This document shows positions 1-5,909 of a stretch of DNA of 5,992 nucleotides, piece after piece. This DNA is from Treponema sp. Its GTDB lineage: Bacteria; Spirochaetota; Spirochaetia; Treponematales; Breznakiellaceae. The position numbers were made by a program, and so were the translations under genes. Position 1 is the first letter of the stretch. Every line of letters begins with the position of its first letter. Where the stretch lies: assembly GCA_031264395.1 (NCBI GenBank), contig JAISEB010000002.1:1-5992 (forward strand), in the 5' to 3' direction. Under the pieces are notes generated by a model. The model saw only the letters and a list, made by a program, of their open reading frames with translations. It searched no databases and was not told the DNA's origin.

Positions 1-153
1 GCGAAAAAGGAATACGAACAGGCCATCGAAAGCCTCAAATGGACAAGCGTCGAATCCCTTGAATGGGCCGGCTGGCCCTCCGAAGACGAACTGGCGGCCC
101 TGGAAGACCGCGGCGCCCAACTGGCCCGCGCCGTCATTTCAGACGATCAATAA
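1..153 (+). CDS. 3' end of an unidentified protein gene (partial)
   Basis: Frame 1 is open from the left edge and ends at TAA (151-153), giving 50 residues of a C-terminus whose start lies outside the window. The tail is acidic and probably helical, with a Trp-rich stretch (SLEWAGWPSEDEL) and the end AVISDDQ. I do not recognise the family and propose no function. Codon use is GC-rich, like the genes that follow, and the gap to the next start is only 37 nt on the same strand, so it is plausibly the upstream member of the same operon. That it is coding is supported by the open frame, the GC-rich codon pattern and the position just before a gene with a good ribosome site. Confidence 0.7.
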   Translation, partial: AKKEYEQAIESLKWTSVESLEWAGWPSEDELAALEDRGAQLARAVISDDQ

Positions 154-162
154 AATCCTTTA

Positions 163-176
163 TTAAACCGCTTTAA
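163..176. promoter_or_regulatory. candidate LacI-type operator-like dyad
   Basis: TTAAACCGCTTTAA is an inverted repeat (TTAAA / TTTAA) with a central CpG and one mismatched pair next to the centre. LacI/GalR-family operators are commonly short A/T-flanked dyads around a central CG, and the site lies just upstream of a sugar-active gene. No LacI-family gene is visible in the window, and a short AT-rich dyad can arise by chance, so this is only a candidate. Confidence 0.25.
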
Positions 177-179
177 CAC

Positions 180-185
180 AGGGGG
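180..185 (+). promoter_or_regulatory. ribosome binding site of the GHL6 gene
   Basis: AGGGGG lies 5 nt before the ATG at 191, a good purine-rich Shine-Dalgarno match that fixes this start. Confidence 0.65.
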
Positions 186-190
186 CTTTT

Positions 191-2233
191 ATGGCTGATG
201 TACCGTACCGTCAGATTCATCTGGATTTTCACACTTCGCCGCTGATCCCGGATGTCGGGTCACGTTTCAACGCGGAAGAATTTGCCCGCACGCTGAAGAA
301 GAACCATGTCAATTCCATAAATCTCTTCGCGAAGTGCCATCATGGTTTCTATTATTATCCGGCGGCGGTTGGAAAGACGCACCCTTCCCTCGCGGGCGGC
401 CTTGACCTGCTCGGCGAACAAATGGCGGCCTGCCGAAGGGAAGGAATCCGCGCGGTAGTGTACACAACGGTAGTGTGGGCGGAAAATACCTGCGACGAAC
501 ATCCCCAGTGGATGCAGATTGACAGGAACGGAGTACTCGGTTCCAGGCCGCCTTTCCTTAACGATTACAATACCGAAACGCGGGCATGGCGTTCCCTGTG
601 CATGAACAATCCCGGTTATGCCGATTATCTCAAACGCGAATGGAAGGAGATCCATGAACGTTTTCACCCTGACGGGCTGTGGATTGACATTATATTTCAA
701 TTCGGCTGTATCTGCCCGCATTGTATGGCGGAAATGAAACAGATGAACCTCGATCCGCAAAATCCCGGCGATCTGCTTTCGCATGACAGGCATGTTGAAA
801 TCAAATTCAGCCGGGAAATGTACAGGTATCTTAAAGGCATAGACAAAGACTGGGGAATTTATTTTAACGGATGTCCCGCCGAATTTGACGAGCAGGACGA
901 CACGGCCCTTTCCACAGCCCGGAGGAGAGAGTGCGATGATTTTATCGATATTGAATCGCTGCCTTCCGAGCTCTGGGGCTATACCCATTTTCCGGTGCTG
1001 ATAAACTACTGCAACCGCTTTGACAAGCCGGTTACCATGATGAACGGCAAATTCCACAAGACCTGGGGCGACTTCGGCACCCTGCGCAATTCCGCCGCGC
1101 TGGAATATGAATGTTTCCGCGCCCTGGCAAACGGAGCCGGTTCATGCGTAGGGGATCAGCTTCACCCGGAGGGAAAGCTCGATGAAACCGTCTACGATCG
1201 TATCGGCCGTGTATTTGAGCAGATTGAAAAGAAAGAGCCCTGGTGCGTCAATACCAAAAAGATTTCCCAGATTGCCGTCTACGCCGCCAACCGTGTGCTG
1301 GAAAACGAGCGCGGCTTTGACGCCACCGCCATGACCATAAACGGCGCAAACGAGGGCGTATACCGCATGCTGAGCGAGCTTCACTACCTCTTTGATTTTG
1401 TTGATTTTAAGGATGATATTTCCCGCTACGACCTGGTCATTCTGCCCGACTCGGTGCGCCTGCCGCCGGAGACGGCCGCGCGCATTTCCGCGTATCTGGC
1501 GGCGGGGGGCAAGCTGCTTTTAACCGGCGAATCGGGCCTGGGAATTGACGGCAAAGGATTTGCCCTTCCTGAACTGGGGCTCAAGCATGAGGGCGCGGAG
1601 GAATATTCGCCCGCCTACGCGGCGCTGCGCCCGGATCAAAACATCTTCCGGAAAATTCCCCCAATGGACTACGCCGTGTATGAACGGGGACAGCGCGTAG
1701 ACTCAGGCGGCAACAGGGTATCCGCTTTTCTTACCCTCCCCTATTTTAACCGGACCTGGGAGCATTTTTGTTCCCACCGCCAAACCCCTCCGCGGGCCGA
1801 ACCGTCCCGGCATCCCTTTGCCGTTGAAGGAAACGGCTTCATCTACATTACCCACCCCCTGTTCCGGGACTACGCGCTTAACGGCTGCAAGGTGCACAAG
1901 GACATAATTTCAGGCGCGCTGGAACACCTCGTGGCAAAGCCGCTCGTGCGCGGGGAATTGCCTTCCACGCTGGAAGTAACCTTAAGGAAACGGAACGGCG
2001 GCATGGTTCTTCACCTTCTGCATTACATACCCATGAAGCGCTGTAAAACGGTGGAAATAATTGAAGATGTTATCCCCCTTTACTCTCTTGATCTCGGGCT
2101 GCGGGCGGATATAACGCCCGAAAAGGCGTACCTCGCGCCGGACGGGAAGATCCTTGATTTTACCGTCAGGGACGGGTACATACACTGTACCGTGCCTGAA
2201 GTGCGGGGCCACCAAATGGTTGTATTTGAATAG
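191..2233 (+). CDS. GHL6-type glycoside hydrolase-like protein with GH42-like trimerisation domain
   Basis: A 680-aa protein recognised as a member of the hypothetical glycosyl hydrolase 6 (GHL6) group, often annotated as 'beta-galactosidase trimerization domain protein'. The N-terminal TIM-barrel part (about residues 5-345) begins with RQIHLDFHTSP, then INLFAKCHHGFYYYP (43-57), HPQWMQID (104-111) and the strand-end motif DGLWIDI (161-167). Asp166 is a candidate catalytic residue, followed by a CxCxxC cluster (C173, C175, C178). Glu255 in FIDIESLPSE is another candidate acid. Residues about 355-580 look like the GH42-type trimerisation/Rossmann-like domain (YDLVILPDSVRL, AYLAAGGKLLLTGE). The rest (about 585-680) looks like a small beta domain. 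There is no signal peptide or membrane segment, so it should be cytoplasmic and act on imported oligosaccharides or glycosides. The substrate cannot be read from sequence. Placement directly before nagA and nagB suggests an amino-sugar glycan, which is inference. The start is supported by AGGGGG 5 nt upstream. Confidence 0.8.
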   Translation: MADVPYRQIHLDFHTSPLIPDVGSRFNAEEFARTLKKNHVNSINLFAKCHHGFYYYPAAVGKTHPSLAGGLDLLGEQMAACRREGIRAVVYTTVVWAENTCDEHPQWMQIDRNGVLGSRPPFLNDYNTETRAWRSLCMNNPGYADYLKREWKEIHERFHPDGLWIDIIFQFGCICPHCMAEMKQMNLDPQNPGDLLSHDRHVEIKFSREMYRYLKGIDKDWGIYFNGCPAEFDEQDDTALSTARRRECDDFIDIESLPSELWGYTHFPVLINYCNRFDKPVTMMNGKFHKTWGDFGTLRNSAALEYECFRALANGAGSCVGDQLHPEGKLDETVYDRIGRVFEQIEKKEPWCVNTKKISQIAVYAANRVLENERGFDATAMTINGANEGVYRMLSELHYLFDFVDFKDDISRYDLVILPDSVRLPPETAARISAYLAAGGKLLLTGESGLGIDGKGFALPELGLKHEGAEEYSPAYAALRPDQNIFRKIPPMDYAVYERGQRVDSGGNRVSAFLTLPYFNRTWEHFCSHRQTPPRAEPSRHPFAVEGNGFIYITHPLFRDYALNGCKVHKDIISGALEHLVAKPLVRGELPSTLEVTLRKRNGGMVLHLLHYIPMKRCKTVEIIEDVIPLYSLDLGLRADITPEKAYLAPDGKILDFTVRDGYIHCTVPEVRGHQMVVFE

Positions 2234-2254
2234 GAACGCTTTTTTTACTATAAT
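2226..2254 (+). promoter_or_regulatory. candidate sigma70-type promoter for nagA-nagB
   Basis: TTGAAT (2226-2231) and a perfect TATAAT (2249-2254) are separated by exactly 17 bp. The -35 matches 4 of 6 consensus positions and overlaps the end of the GHL6 gene. Transcription would start around 2261-2263, at or within 2 nt of the nagA ATG. The gap is AT-rich within GC-rich surroundings, as expected for a real promoter. A run of seven T (2240-2246) lies in the spacer. If used, it lets nagAB be made without the upstream GHL6 gene. Confidence 0.5.
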
Positions 2255-2260
2255 TTATAG
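2248..2260. promoter_or_regulatory. perfect 13-bp dyad over the -10 box, candidate operator
   Basis: CTATAATTTATAG is a perfect interrupted palindrome (6-bp arms, 1-bp centre) that contains the TATAAT box and ends 2 nt before the nagA start. A repressor bound here would block the promoter. It resembles no NagC or GntR-type amino-sugar operator that I know, and AT-rich dyads partly follow from the -10 sequence itself, so the role is uncertain. Confidence 0.35.
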
Positions 2261-2262
2261 AG

Positions 2263-3435
2263 ATGACAAAAGCAGTCTGCCTGCATAACGGGACGGTAAT
2301 GACCGGTTTTGCCGCCATGGAAGAGTGCGCGGTACTGGTTGAAGACGGCCTTATTGCCGATGTCTTTTCACAAAAACGTTTCCTGAAACGCCGGTTTGGC
2401 CCCGGCACGGCCGCCATCGATGTTGAGGGGGCCTTTATTGTTCCGGGTTTTATCGACACCCATATCCACGGAACGGGCGGCTGCGGCACCGACGACGGCT
2501 CGGCCGAATCTGTCATCGAAATGTCGCGCATCCTGACCCAATACGGCGTTACCGCCTTTAATCCCACCCTGTACCCTTCACAGGCGCCCGAAATGCTCAG
2601 GGCGGCGGCCAACATTGCTTCCGCCATGGGAAAGGAACAGGGCGCCAGGATCATGGGGCTTCACATGGAAGGCCCCTTTCTTTCACCCTGGAAACTGGGA
2701 ATACAAAAGCCGGAAACCCTGCAGCCTGTGAACCTGGAGTTTATGGAAGAACTGTGGAACGCGGCCGGGGGGCGTATTGTCAACATGACCGTTGCCCCGG
2801 AAATCAAGGGCATGCACGAACTGGCCCTGTACTGCATAAAGAAGGGCATAATCCTCCAGGCCGGCCACACGGACGCCAAATACGAAAACATGCTCGAAGG
2901 CATGCAGGCCGGCATACTCCATTCGACGCACCTCTTCAACGCAATGAGCAAACTGGATCACCGCAACCTCAACGCCGTGGGGGCCGTTCTTGTCCATCCT
3001 GAAATGTCCTGCGAGATCATCGCGGACGGCTGTCATGTGCACCCCGATCTCTTCAAGCTTCTTCAGAGGGACAAACCCATTGATAAAATAGTTCTTGTTA
3101 CCGACAGTCTGCGGCCCACCGAACAGGCGGAAGGCCCCTTCTACGCCAACGGCGAGGAAGTTGTTTTTCACGACGGCCTCTTTCACCGCAAGAGCGACAA
3201 CGTTATCGCGGGCTCGGCCTTGACCATGATACGCGGCGTACAAAACCTTGTCGGCTTCGGCTTCAGCCCGGAAGACGCGGTAAAGACCGCGTCCTTTAAC
3301 CCGGCCCAGGTGATGCGCTACAATAACCAGGGGGCCATTGTTCCCGGCCGTCTCGCGGATCTTGCCGTGTTTGACCGTGACTTTACGATCAGGCTTGTCA
3401 TGATAGGCGGCCGCATAGTAAGGAATCTTTTTTAG
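2263..3435 (+). CDS. nagA: N-acetylglucosamine-6-phosphate deacetylase NagA
   Basis: A 390-aa amidohydrolase-superfamily enzyme that removes acetate from GlcNAc-6-phosphate to give glucosamine-6-phosphate in the cytoplasm. Visible hallmarks in order: N-terminal strand domain with CLHNGTVMTG (6-15); PGFIDTHIHG with the H67-x-H69 metal pair; GLHMEGPFL with metal ligand E136; AGHTDA with H202; THLFNAMS with H223; ADGCHVHP with H258; LVTDS with catalytic Asp281; and a C-terminal GRLADLAVFD return to the small domain. Length is normal for the family. The HxH pair suggests a two-metal site as in Bacillus-type enzymes, unlike E. coli NagA. Where E. coli has KGTH this protein has LGIQ (Q148). Gram-positive-type NagAs can carry Gln there, as I recall, so activity is still expected. 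ATG 2263 is the first possible start because an in-frame TAA lies at 2251-2253. No Shine-Dalgarno precedes it. The gene is followed 8 nt later by nagB, its pathway partner. Confidence 0.95.
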   Translation: MTKAVCLHNGTVMTGFAAMEECAVLVEDGLIADVFSQKRFLKRRFGPGTAAIDVEGAFIVPGFIDTHIHGTGGCGTDDGSAESVIEMSRILTQYGVTAFNPTLYPSQAPEMLRAAANIASAMGKEQGARIMGLHMEGPFLSPWKLGIQKPETLQPVNLEFMEELWNAAGGRIVNMTVAPEIKGMHELALYCIKKGIILQAGHTDAKYENMLEGMQAGILHSTHLFNAMSKLDHRNLNAVGAVLVHPEMSCEIIADGCHVHPDLFKLLQRDKPIDKIVLVTDSLRPTEQAEGPFYANGEEVVFHDGLFHRKSDNVIAGSALTMIRGVQNLVGFGFSPEDAVKTASFNPAQVMRYNNQGAIVPGRLADLAVFDRDFTIRLVMIGGRIVRNLF

Positions 3436-3439
3436 GAGG
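3434..3439 (+). promoter_or_regulatory. ribosome binding site of nagB
   Basis: AGGAGG, a perfect Shine-Dalgarno, overlaps the nagA stop codon (TAG 3433-3435) and sits 4 nt before GTG 3444. It selects the GTG start and implies translational linkage of nagA and nagB. Confidence 0.85.
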
Positions 3440-3443
3440 AATC

Positions 3444-4253
3444 GTGCGCGTTGTCATTCTTGATAATTATGAAGAGGTGAGCCGGTGGGCGGCCCTGCAT
3501 ATTGCCGAACGGATACGGGAATCGGCAGCCCGGGAACCCGCCGCGCGGGGGAGGCGGGCAAAACCCTTTGTGCTGGGCCTTCCCACAGGCTCCACTCCGC
3601 TTGGAACCTACCGCGAACTGATACGGCTCTGCGGTGAAAAAAAGGTTTCCTTTGAAAACGTTGTTACCTTTAACATGGATGAATATCTGGGGCTTGGGGA
3701 AGATCACCCGCAGAGCTACCGGCGTTTCATGATGGACAACTTCTTCAATCATGTCGACATGGACAAAAAAAACATACACACGCTTAACGGCCTTGCCCAG
3801 GACAGCGGGGCGGAATGCCTGGCCTACGAGGAGGCGATACGGGCGGCGGGCGGCATAGAACTGTTTTTGGGCGGCATGGGAAGCGACGGCCACCTGGCCT
3901 TCAACGAACCTGGATCTTCGCTCAGCTCGCGCACCAGGGTAAAGACGCTTACCGGGGAAACCCGCATTGCCAACGCGCGTTTCTTCGGCGGCGATCCCCA
4001 GCGGGTGCCCGCCACCGCCCTTACCGTCGGGGTAGGCACGGTGATGGACGCGCGGGAAGTCCTTGTCCTCGTGAGCGGCTATCAAAAGGCCCGCGCCCTC
4101 CGCGCGGTGGTGGAAGAAGGGATAAATCACATGTGGACGCTCTCCTGCCTCCAGATGCACCAATGCGCGATCATCGTTTGTGACAGGGAGGCCACCGACG
4201 AATTAAAAGTCCGCACGGTGCGGTACTTCAGGGACATTGAAAGGCGGCCGTAG
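3444..4253 (+). CDS. nagB: glucosamine-6-phosphate deaminase NagB
   Basis: A 269-aa cytoplasmic enzyme converting glucosamine-6-phosphate to fructose-6-phosphate and ammonium, the step after NagA. It is collinear with E. coli NagB (266 aa): GLPTGSTP (45-52, phosphate/sugar binding), FNMDEYLGL with the base Asp79 (E. coli D72), GGMGSDGHLAFNEP with D148, H150 and E155 (E. coli D141, H143, E148), SSRTRVKTLT, TVGVGTVMDA and NHMWTLSCLQMH. Residues matching the E. coli allosteric GlcNAc-6-P site are kept (S158, S159, R165, K167, Y261), so activation by NagA's substrate is likely, although this is inferred by alignment from memory. Compared with E. coli there is about a 7-residue Arg/Ala-rich extension near residues 27-39 (SAAREPAARGRRA), before the first core strand. 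It starts with GTG, fixed by AGGAGG upstream, and lies 8 nt after nagA. Its C-terminal tail is a few residues shorter than E. coli's. Confidence 0.96.
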   Translation: MRVVILDNYEEVSRWAALHIAERIRESAAREPAARGRRAKPFVLGLPTGSTPLGTYRELIRLCGEKKVSFENVVTFNMDEYLGLGEDHPQSYRRFMMDNFFNHVDMDKKNIHTLNGLAQDSGAECLAYEEAIRAAGGIELFLGGMGSDGHLAFNEPGSSLSSRTRVKTLTGETRIANARFFGGDPQRVPATALTVGVGTVMDAREVLVLVSGYQKARALRAVVEEGINHMWTLSCLQMHQCAIIVCDREATDELKVRTVRYFRDIERRP

Positions 4254-4263
4254 CGCCGGCCGC
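4244..4263 (+). promoter_or_regulatory. GC-rich hairpin across the nagB stop codon
   Basis: GCGGCCG (4244-4250) pairs perfectly with CGGCCGC (4257-4263) around the 6-nt loop TAGCGC, which holds the nagB stop TAG. No T-run follows (AGCGGTAT then ATG), so it is not a standard terminator. It sits 8 nt before the next start and covers the region where that gene's ribosome site would be. It may therefore limit or couple downstream translation, or stabilise the nagAB message. Confidence 0.5.
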
Positions 4264-4271
4264 AGCGGTAT

Positions 4272-5438
4272 ATGACGCGAAAAAACGCGGCCGTCCGGCT
4301 TCCGGCGCGGGGCCTTGCGGGACCCATGCTTGCAATGTTATTGCTTCCCGCAATTCCCGGTTTTCCTGCCCCGGAAGACAGGAACGCCGCCGGGGAAACA
4401 CCGGCCGATGCGGCCCTTGCCGCCTATTCGGACCCTTCGCACATCTGGGGAAACGGCGCGGAGCGCGTCATTGAGGAAGCCTACAGGCTCTGTTTCAGGA
4501 CAAGGATCATAGGCGGCAGGGTAATGAACCTCCGCATGCCCTTTGCCCAAAACAACGAAAGGGACATCCTGCTTGACGAAGGATGGGAATTCCTCCGGGG
4601 CGGCAAGGGAGACCCCGAATTCCTCTGGCCCGTTATCGAGGGGATCATCGACTCAAAGGAATTCGGGGCGTATACCGAAGCCCTTTCCGACGGCAGGGAA
4701 AAAGTGATCATCTTCGACATTCCCGGCCAGAGCTGGGCAGCGACACGGGATCTTTTTGAGCTTGCCAGGATGAAGGCCGGTTCCTACCGGGGGCTTCCCC
4801 ACAGACCCTATGTGCTGGTCCCGGGCAGCGGGCCCGAAGAATCCGACGTGTACAATTACCTTTACTGCGTGGGCCTTGCCGGAATGGACTGTTCGGGTTT
4901 TGTCTGGCATGTTCTTTCGGGGGTGGCAAGGGAAGGCGGGCTCGATCTGGGCAGCGCCCTGCGCCGCGCCCTTGGCGTCAGGCGCGGGGGAGATCCGTCC
5001 TGGTACGCGGGAACCGCGTTCTTCGATTCGGGAAGTTCCCAGATCCTCGCGGTGCGTGACGAAATACGCGGCTTAAGGCCGGCGGACATTATCCTCTTCC
5101 GGGGATACGACGGAGCAATATCCCATTCGGCGATCATACAGTCGGTGGACATGAAAGGAGGCGTAATACGGTACCTCCAGTGTACCGACGAGGCCCCGCT
5201 TGCCGAACGCGGCGTCCACGAATCTTTCATTTACTTCGATCCGCAAAGGCCGGCCCAAAGCCTGCGGGACCCGCAGCTCAGGTGGACGCAGAAACGGTAC
5301 GCGCCCTTCCCCGGCGAAAAGGCCAGCCCCTTTTCGGACGACGGCGAACGTTACCGGGCCTTCCCCGAACTGGGAGGCGGCCGCGTCGTGCGGCTGCGGG
5401 CCCTTGTTCCGGTAATCGAAAAGCTCTCCCGCCGCTGA
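4272..5438 (+). CDS. exported NlpC/P60-like cysteine peptidase domain protein
   Basis: A 388-aa protein with a signal-peptide-like N-terminus: basic start (MTRKNAAVRLPAR), then a hydrophobic core GLAGPMLAMLLLPAIPGF and a likely cut around residues 31-38. There is no lipobox Cys. Residues about 55-195 form a domain I do not recognise. The C-terminal half has an NlpC/P60-like papain-fold core: GMDCSGFVWHVL with nucleophile Cys207, LRPADIILF (268-276, the usual strand before the His), ISHSAII with His285, and Gln303 in RYLQC as the probable third polar residue. The Cys-His spacing (78) is longer than the roughly 50 of short members such as Spr, implying an insertion at about 220-260. Such enzymes usually cut peptidoglycan peptides in the periplasm, but substrate and activity here are inferred. 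The start is forced, since the in-frame nagB stop lies 21 nt upstream. ATG 4326 would lose the basic n-region. No clear Shine-Dalgarno is seen, so translation may be coupled to nagB. Confidence 0.7.
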   Translation: MTRKNAAVRLPARGLAGPMLAMLLLPAIPGFPAPEDRNAAGETPADAALAAYSDPSHIWGNGAERVIEEAYRLCFRTRIIGGRVMNLRMPFAQNNERDILLDEGWEFLRGGKGDPEFLWPVIEGIIDSKEFGAYTEALSDGREKVIIFDIPGQSWAATRDLFELARMKAGSYRGLPHRPYVLVPGSGPEESDVYNYLYCVGLAGMDCSGFVWHVLSGVAREGGLDLGSALRRALGVRRGGDPSWYAGTAFFDSGSSQILAVRDEIRGLRPADIILFRGYDGAISHSAIIQSVDMKGGVIRYLQCTDEAPLAERGVHESFIYFDPQRPAQSLRDPQLRWTQKRYAPFPGEKASPFSDDGERYRAFPELGGGRVVRLRALVPVIEKLSRR

Positions 5439-5471
5439 ACGCCATGCCGGAAAACCGGACGGCAAAACGCA

Positions 5472-5510
5472 GACAGGCCTGTCAGGCGAAAAGGCCTATT
5501 GTTTTATATT
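5472..5510. terminator. candidate bidirectional terminator between convergent genes
   Basis: The short gap between the peptidase and the toxin gene holds a perfect 12-bp palindrome GACAGGCCTGTC (5472-5483). A small hairpin follows, AGGC (5484-5487) / GCCT (5494-5497) with loop GAAAAG, then ATTGTTTTATATT. AGGCCT occurs twice (5475-5480, 5492-5497), so a longer alternative stem is also possible. Stem plus T-rich tail fits termination of the plus-strand operon. In the minus direction the T-run is weaker (TTTT after the palindrome). The stem overlaps the toxin stop codon (5496-5498). A further CCGG-AAAA-CCGG hairpin lies at 5447-5458. Confidence 0.5.
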
Positions 5511-5909
5511 GAATAGTTTTATTGGCAAATATTTTTTATAATGATTAAAGTCATCATCTGTTGTAAATATTTCAAAATTATTTCTGACAGCCACCGCGCA
5601 TATCAAAAAATCTGTATTCGATCCCTGGACACCGTTTCTTCTGCATATATTTGAATATTCAGCCGCCAACTCGTAATCCGCTGTTTCTATCGGGAAATCG
5701 TTAAACCCATTCATTTTTTCTTTTAGATCATCAAAAATATTTTCATCGGGTATTCCTGACAATAATTCTTGCCGGATTGGACCAATTATTATCGTCATAA
5801 ATTCATTAATCAAATATTTTAGACTATCCACAATATCTTTATCATCAGACATTATTTTCTTGCGCCTTAATGCCTTTGACCAAACCGGGGTATCTATCAG
5901 TATTTTCAT
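5496..5909 (-). CDS. vapC: VapC-type PIN-domain toxin ribonuclease
   Basis: A 137-aa PIN-domain protein, the normal size for VapC toxins, which are Mg-dependent RNases held inactive by a partner antitoxin. The four acidic positions are visible: Asp6 in ILIDTPVW, Glu48 in IRQELLSG, Asp100 in NTDFLICAVA and Asp118 (with D119, D120) in IFTTDDDF. The ATG at 5909 overlaps the stop of the upstream antitoxin frame by ATGA, as is typical for type II pairs, and GGAAAAAG before it can serve as ribosome site. It faces the peptidase gene and is unrelated to it by pathway. Base composition is AT-rich (roughly one third GC), in sharp contrast with the GC-rich nag region, which suggests later acquisition. 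The gene appears intact. The RNA target cannot be predicted. Confidence 0.88.
   Translation of the reverse strand: MKILIDTPVWSKALRRKKIMSDDKDIVDSLKYLINEFMTIIIGPIRQELLSGIPDENIFDDLKEKMNGFNDFPIETADYELAAEYSNICRRNGVQGSNTDFLICAVAVRNNFEIFTTDDDFNHYKKYLPIKLFNIKQ

Noticed and set aside
260..1057. Long minus-strand open frame opposite the GHL6 gene (265 codons)
   Set aside because: It is antisense to a recognisable family member and shows no domain motif or credible ribosome site.
2209..2247. Possible intrinsic terminator after the GHL6 gene (ACCA-AA-TGGT followed by a T-run at 2240-2246)
   Set aside because: The stem is only 4 bp and lies about 20 nt from the T-run, so it does not form a terminator. 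The T-run fits better as promoter spacer.
2299..2301. Alternative nagA start at Met13
   Set aside because: It would remove the conserved first strand CLHNGTV of the amidohydrolase small domain, and ATG 2263 is the first available start.
3432..4163. Long minus-strand open frame opposite nagB (243 codons)
   Set aside because: It lies entirely antisense to a firmly identified nagB. Its protein is low-complexity Arg/Gly/Pro/His-rich with no recognisable motif, as expected from GC-rich antisense frames.
4326..4328. Alternative peptidase start at Met19, preceded by GCGGGACCC
   Set aside because: It would leave a signal peptide without its basic n-region. The longer form gives a proper n-region and hydrophobic core, although the shorter form cannot be fully excluded.
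5180..5512. Plus-strand open frame overlapping the peptidase end (110 codons)
   Set aside because: It is an out-of-frame Arg/Pro/Ala-rich shadow of the peptidase gene with no ribosome site or motif.
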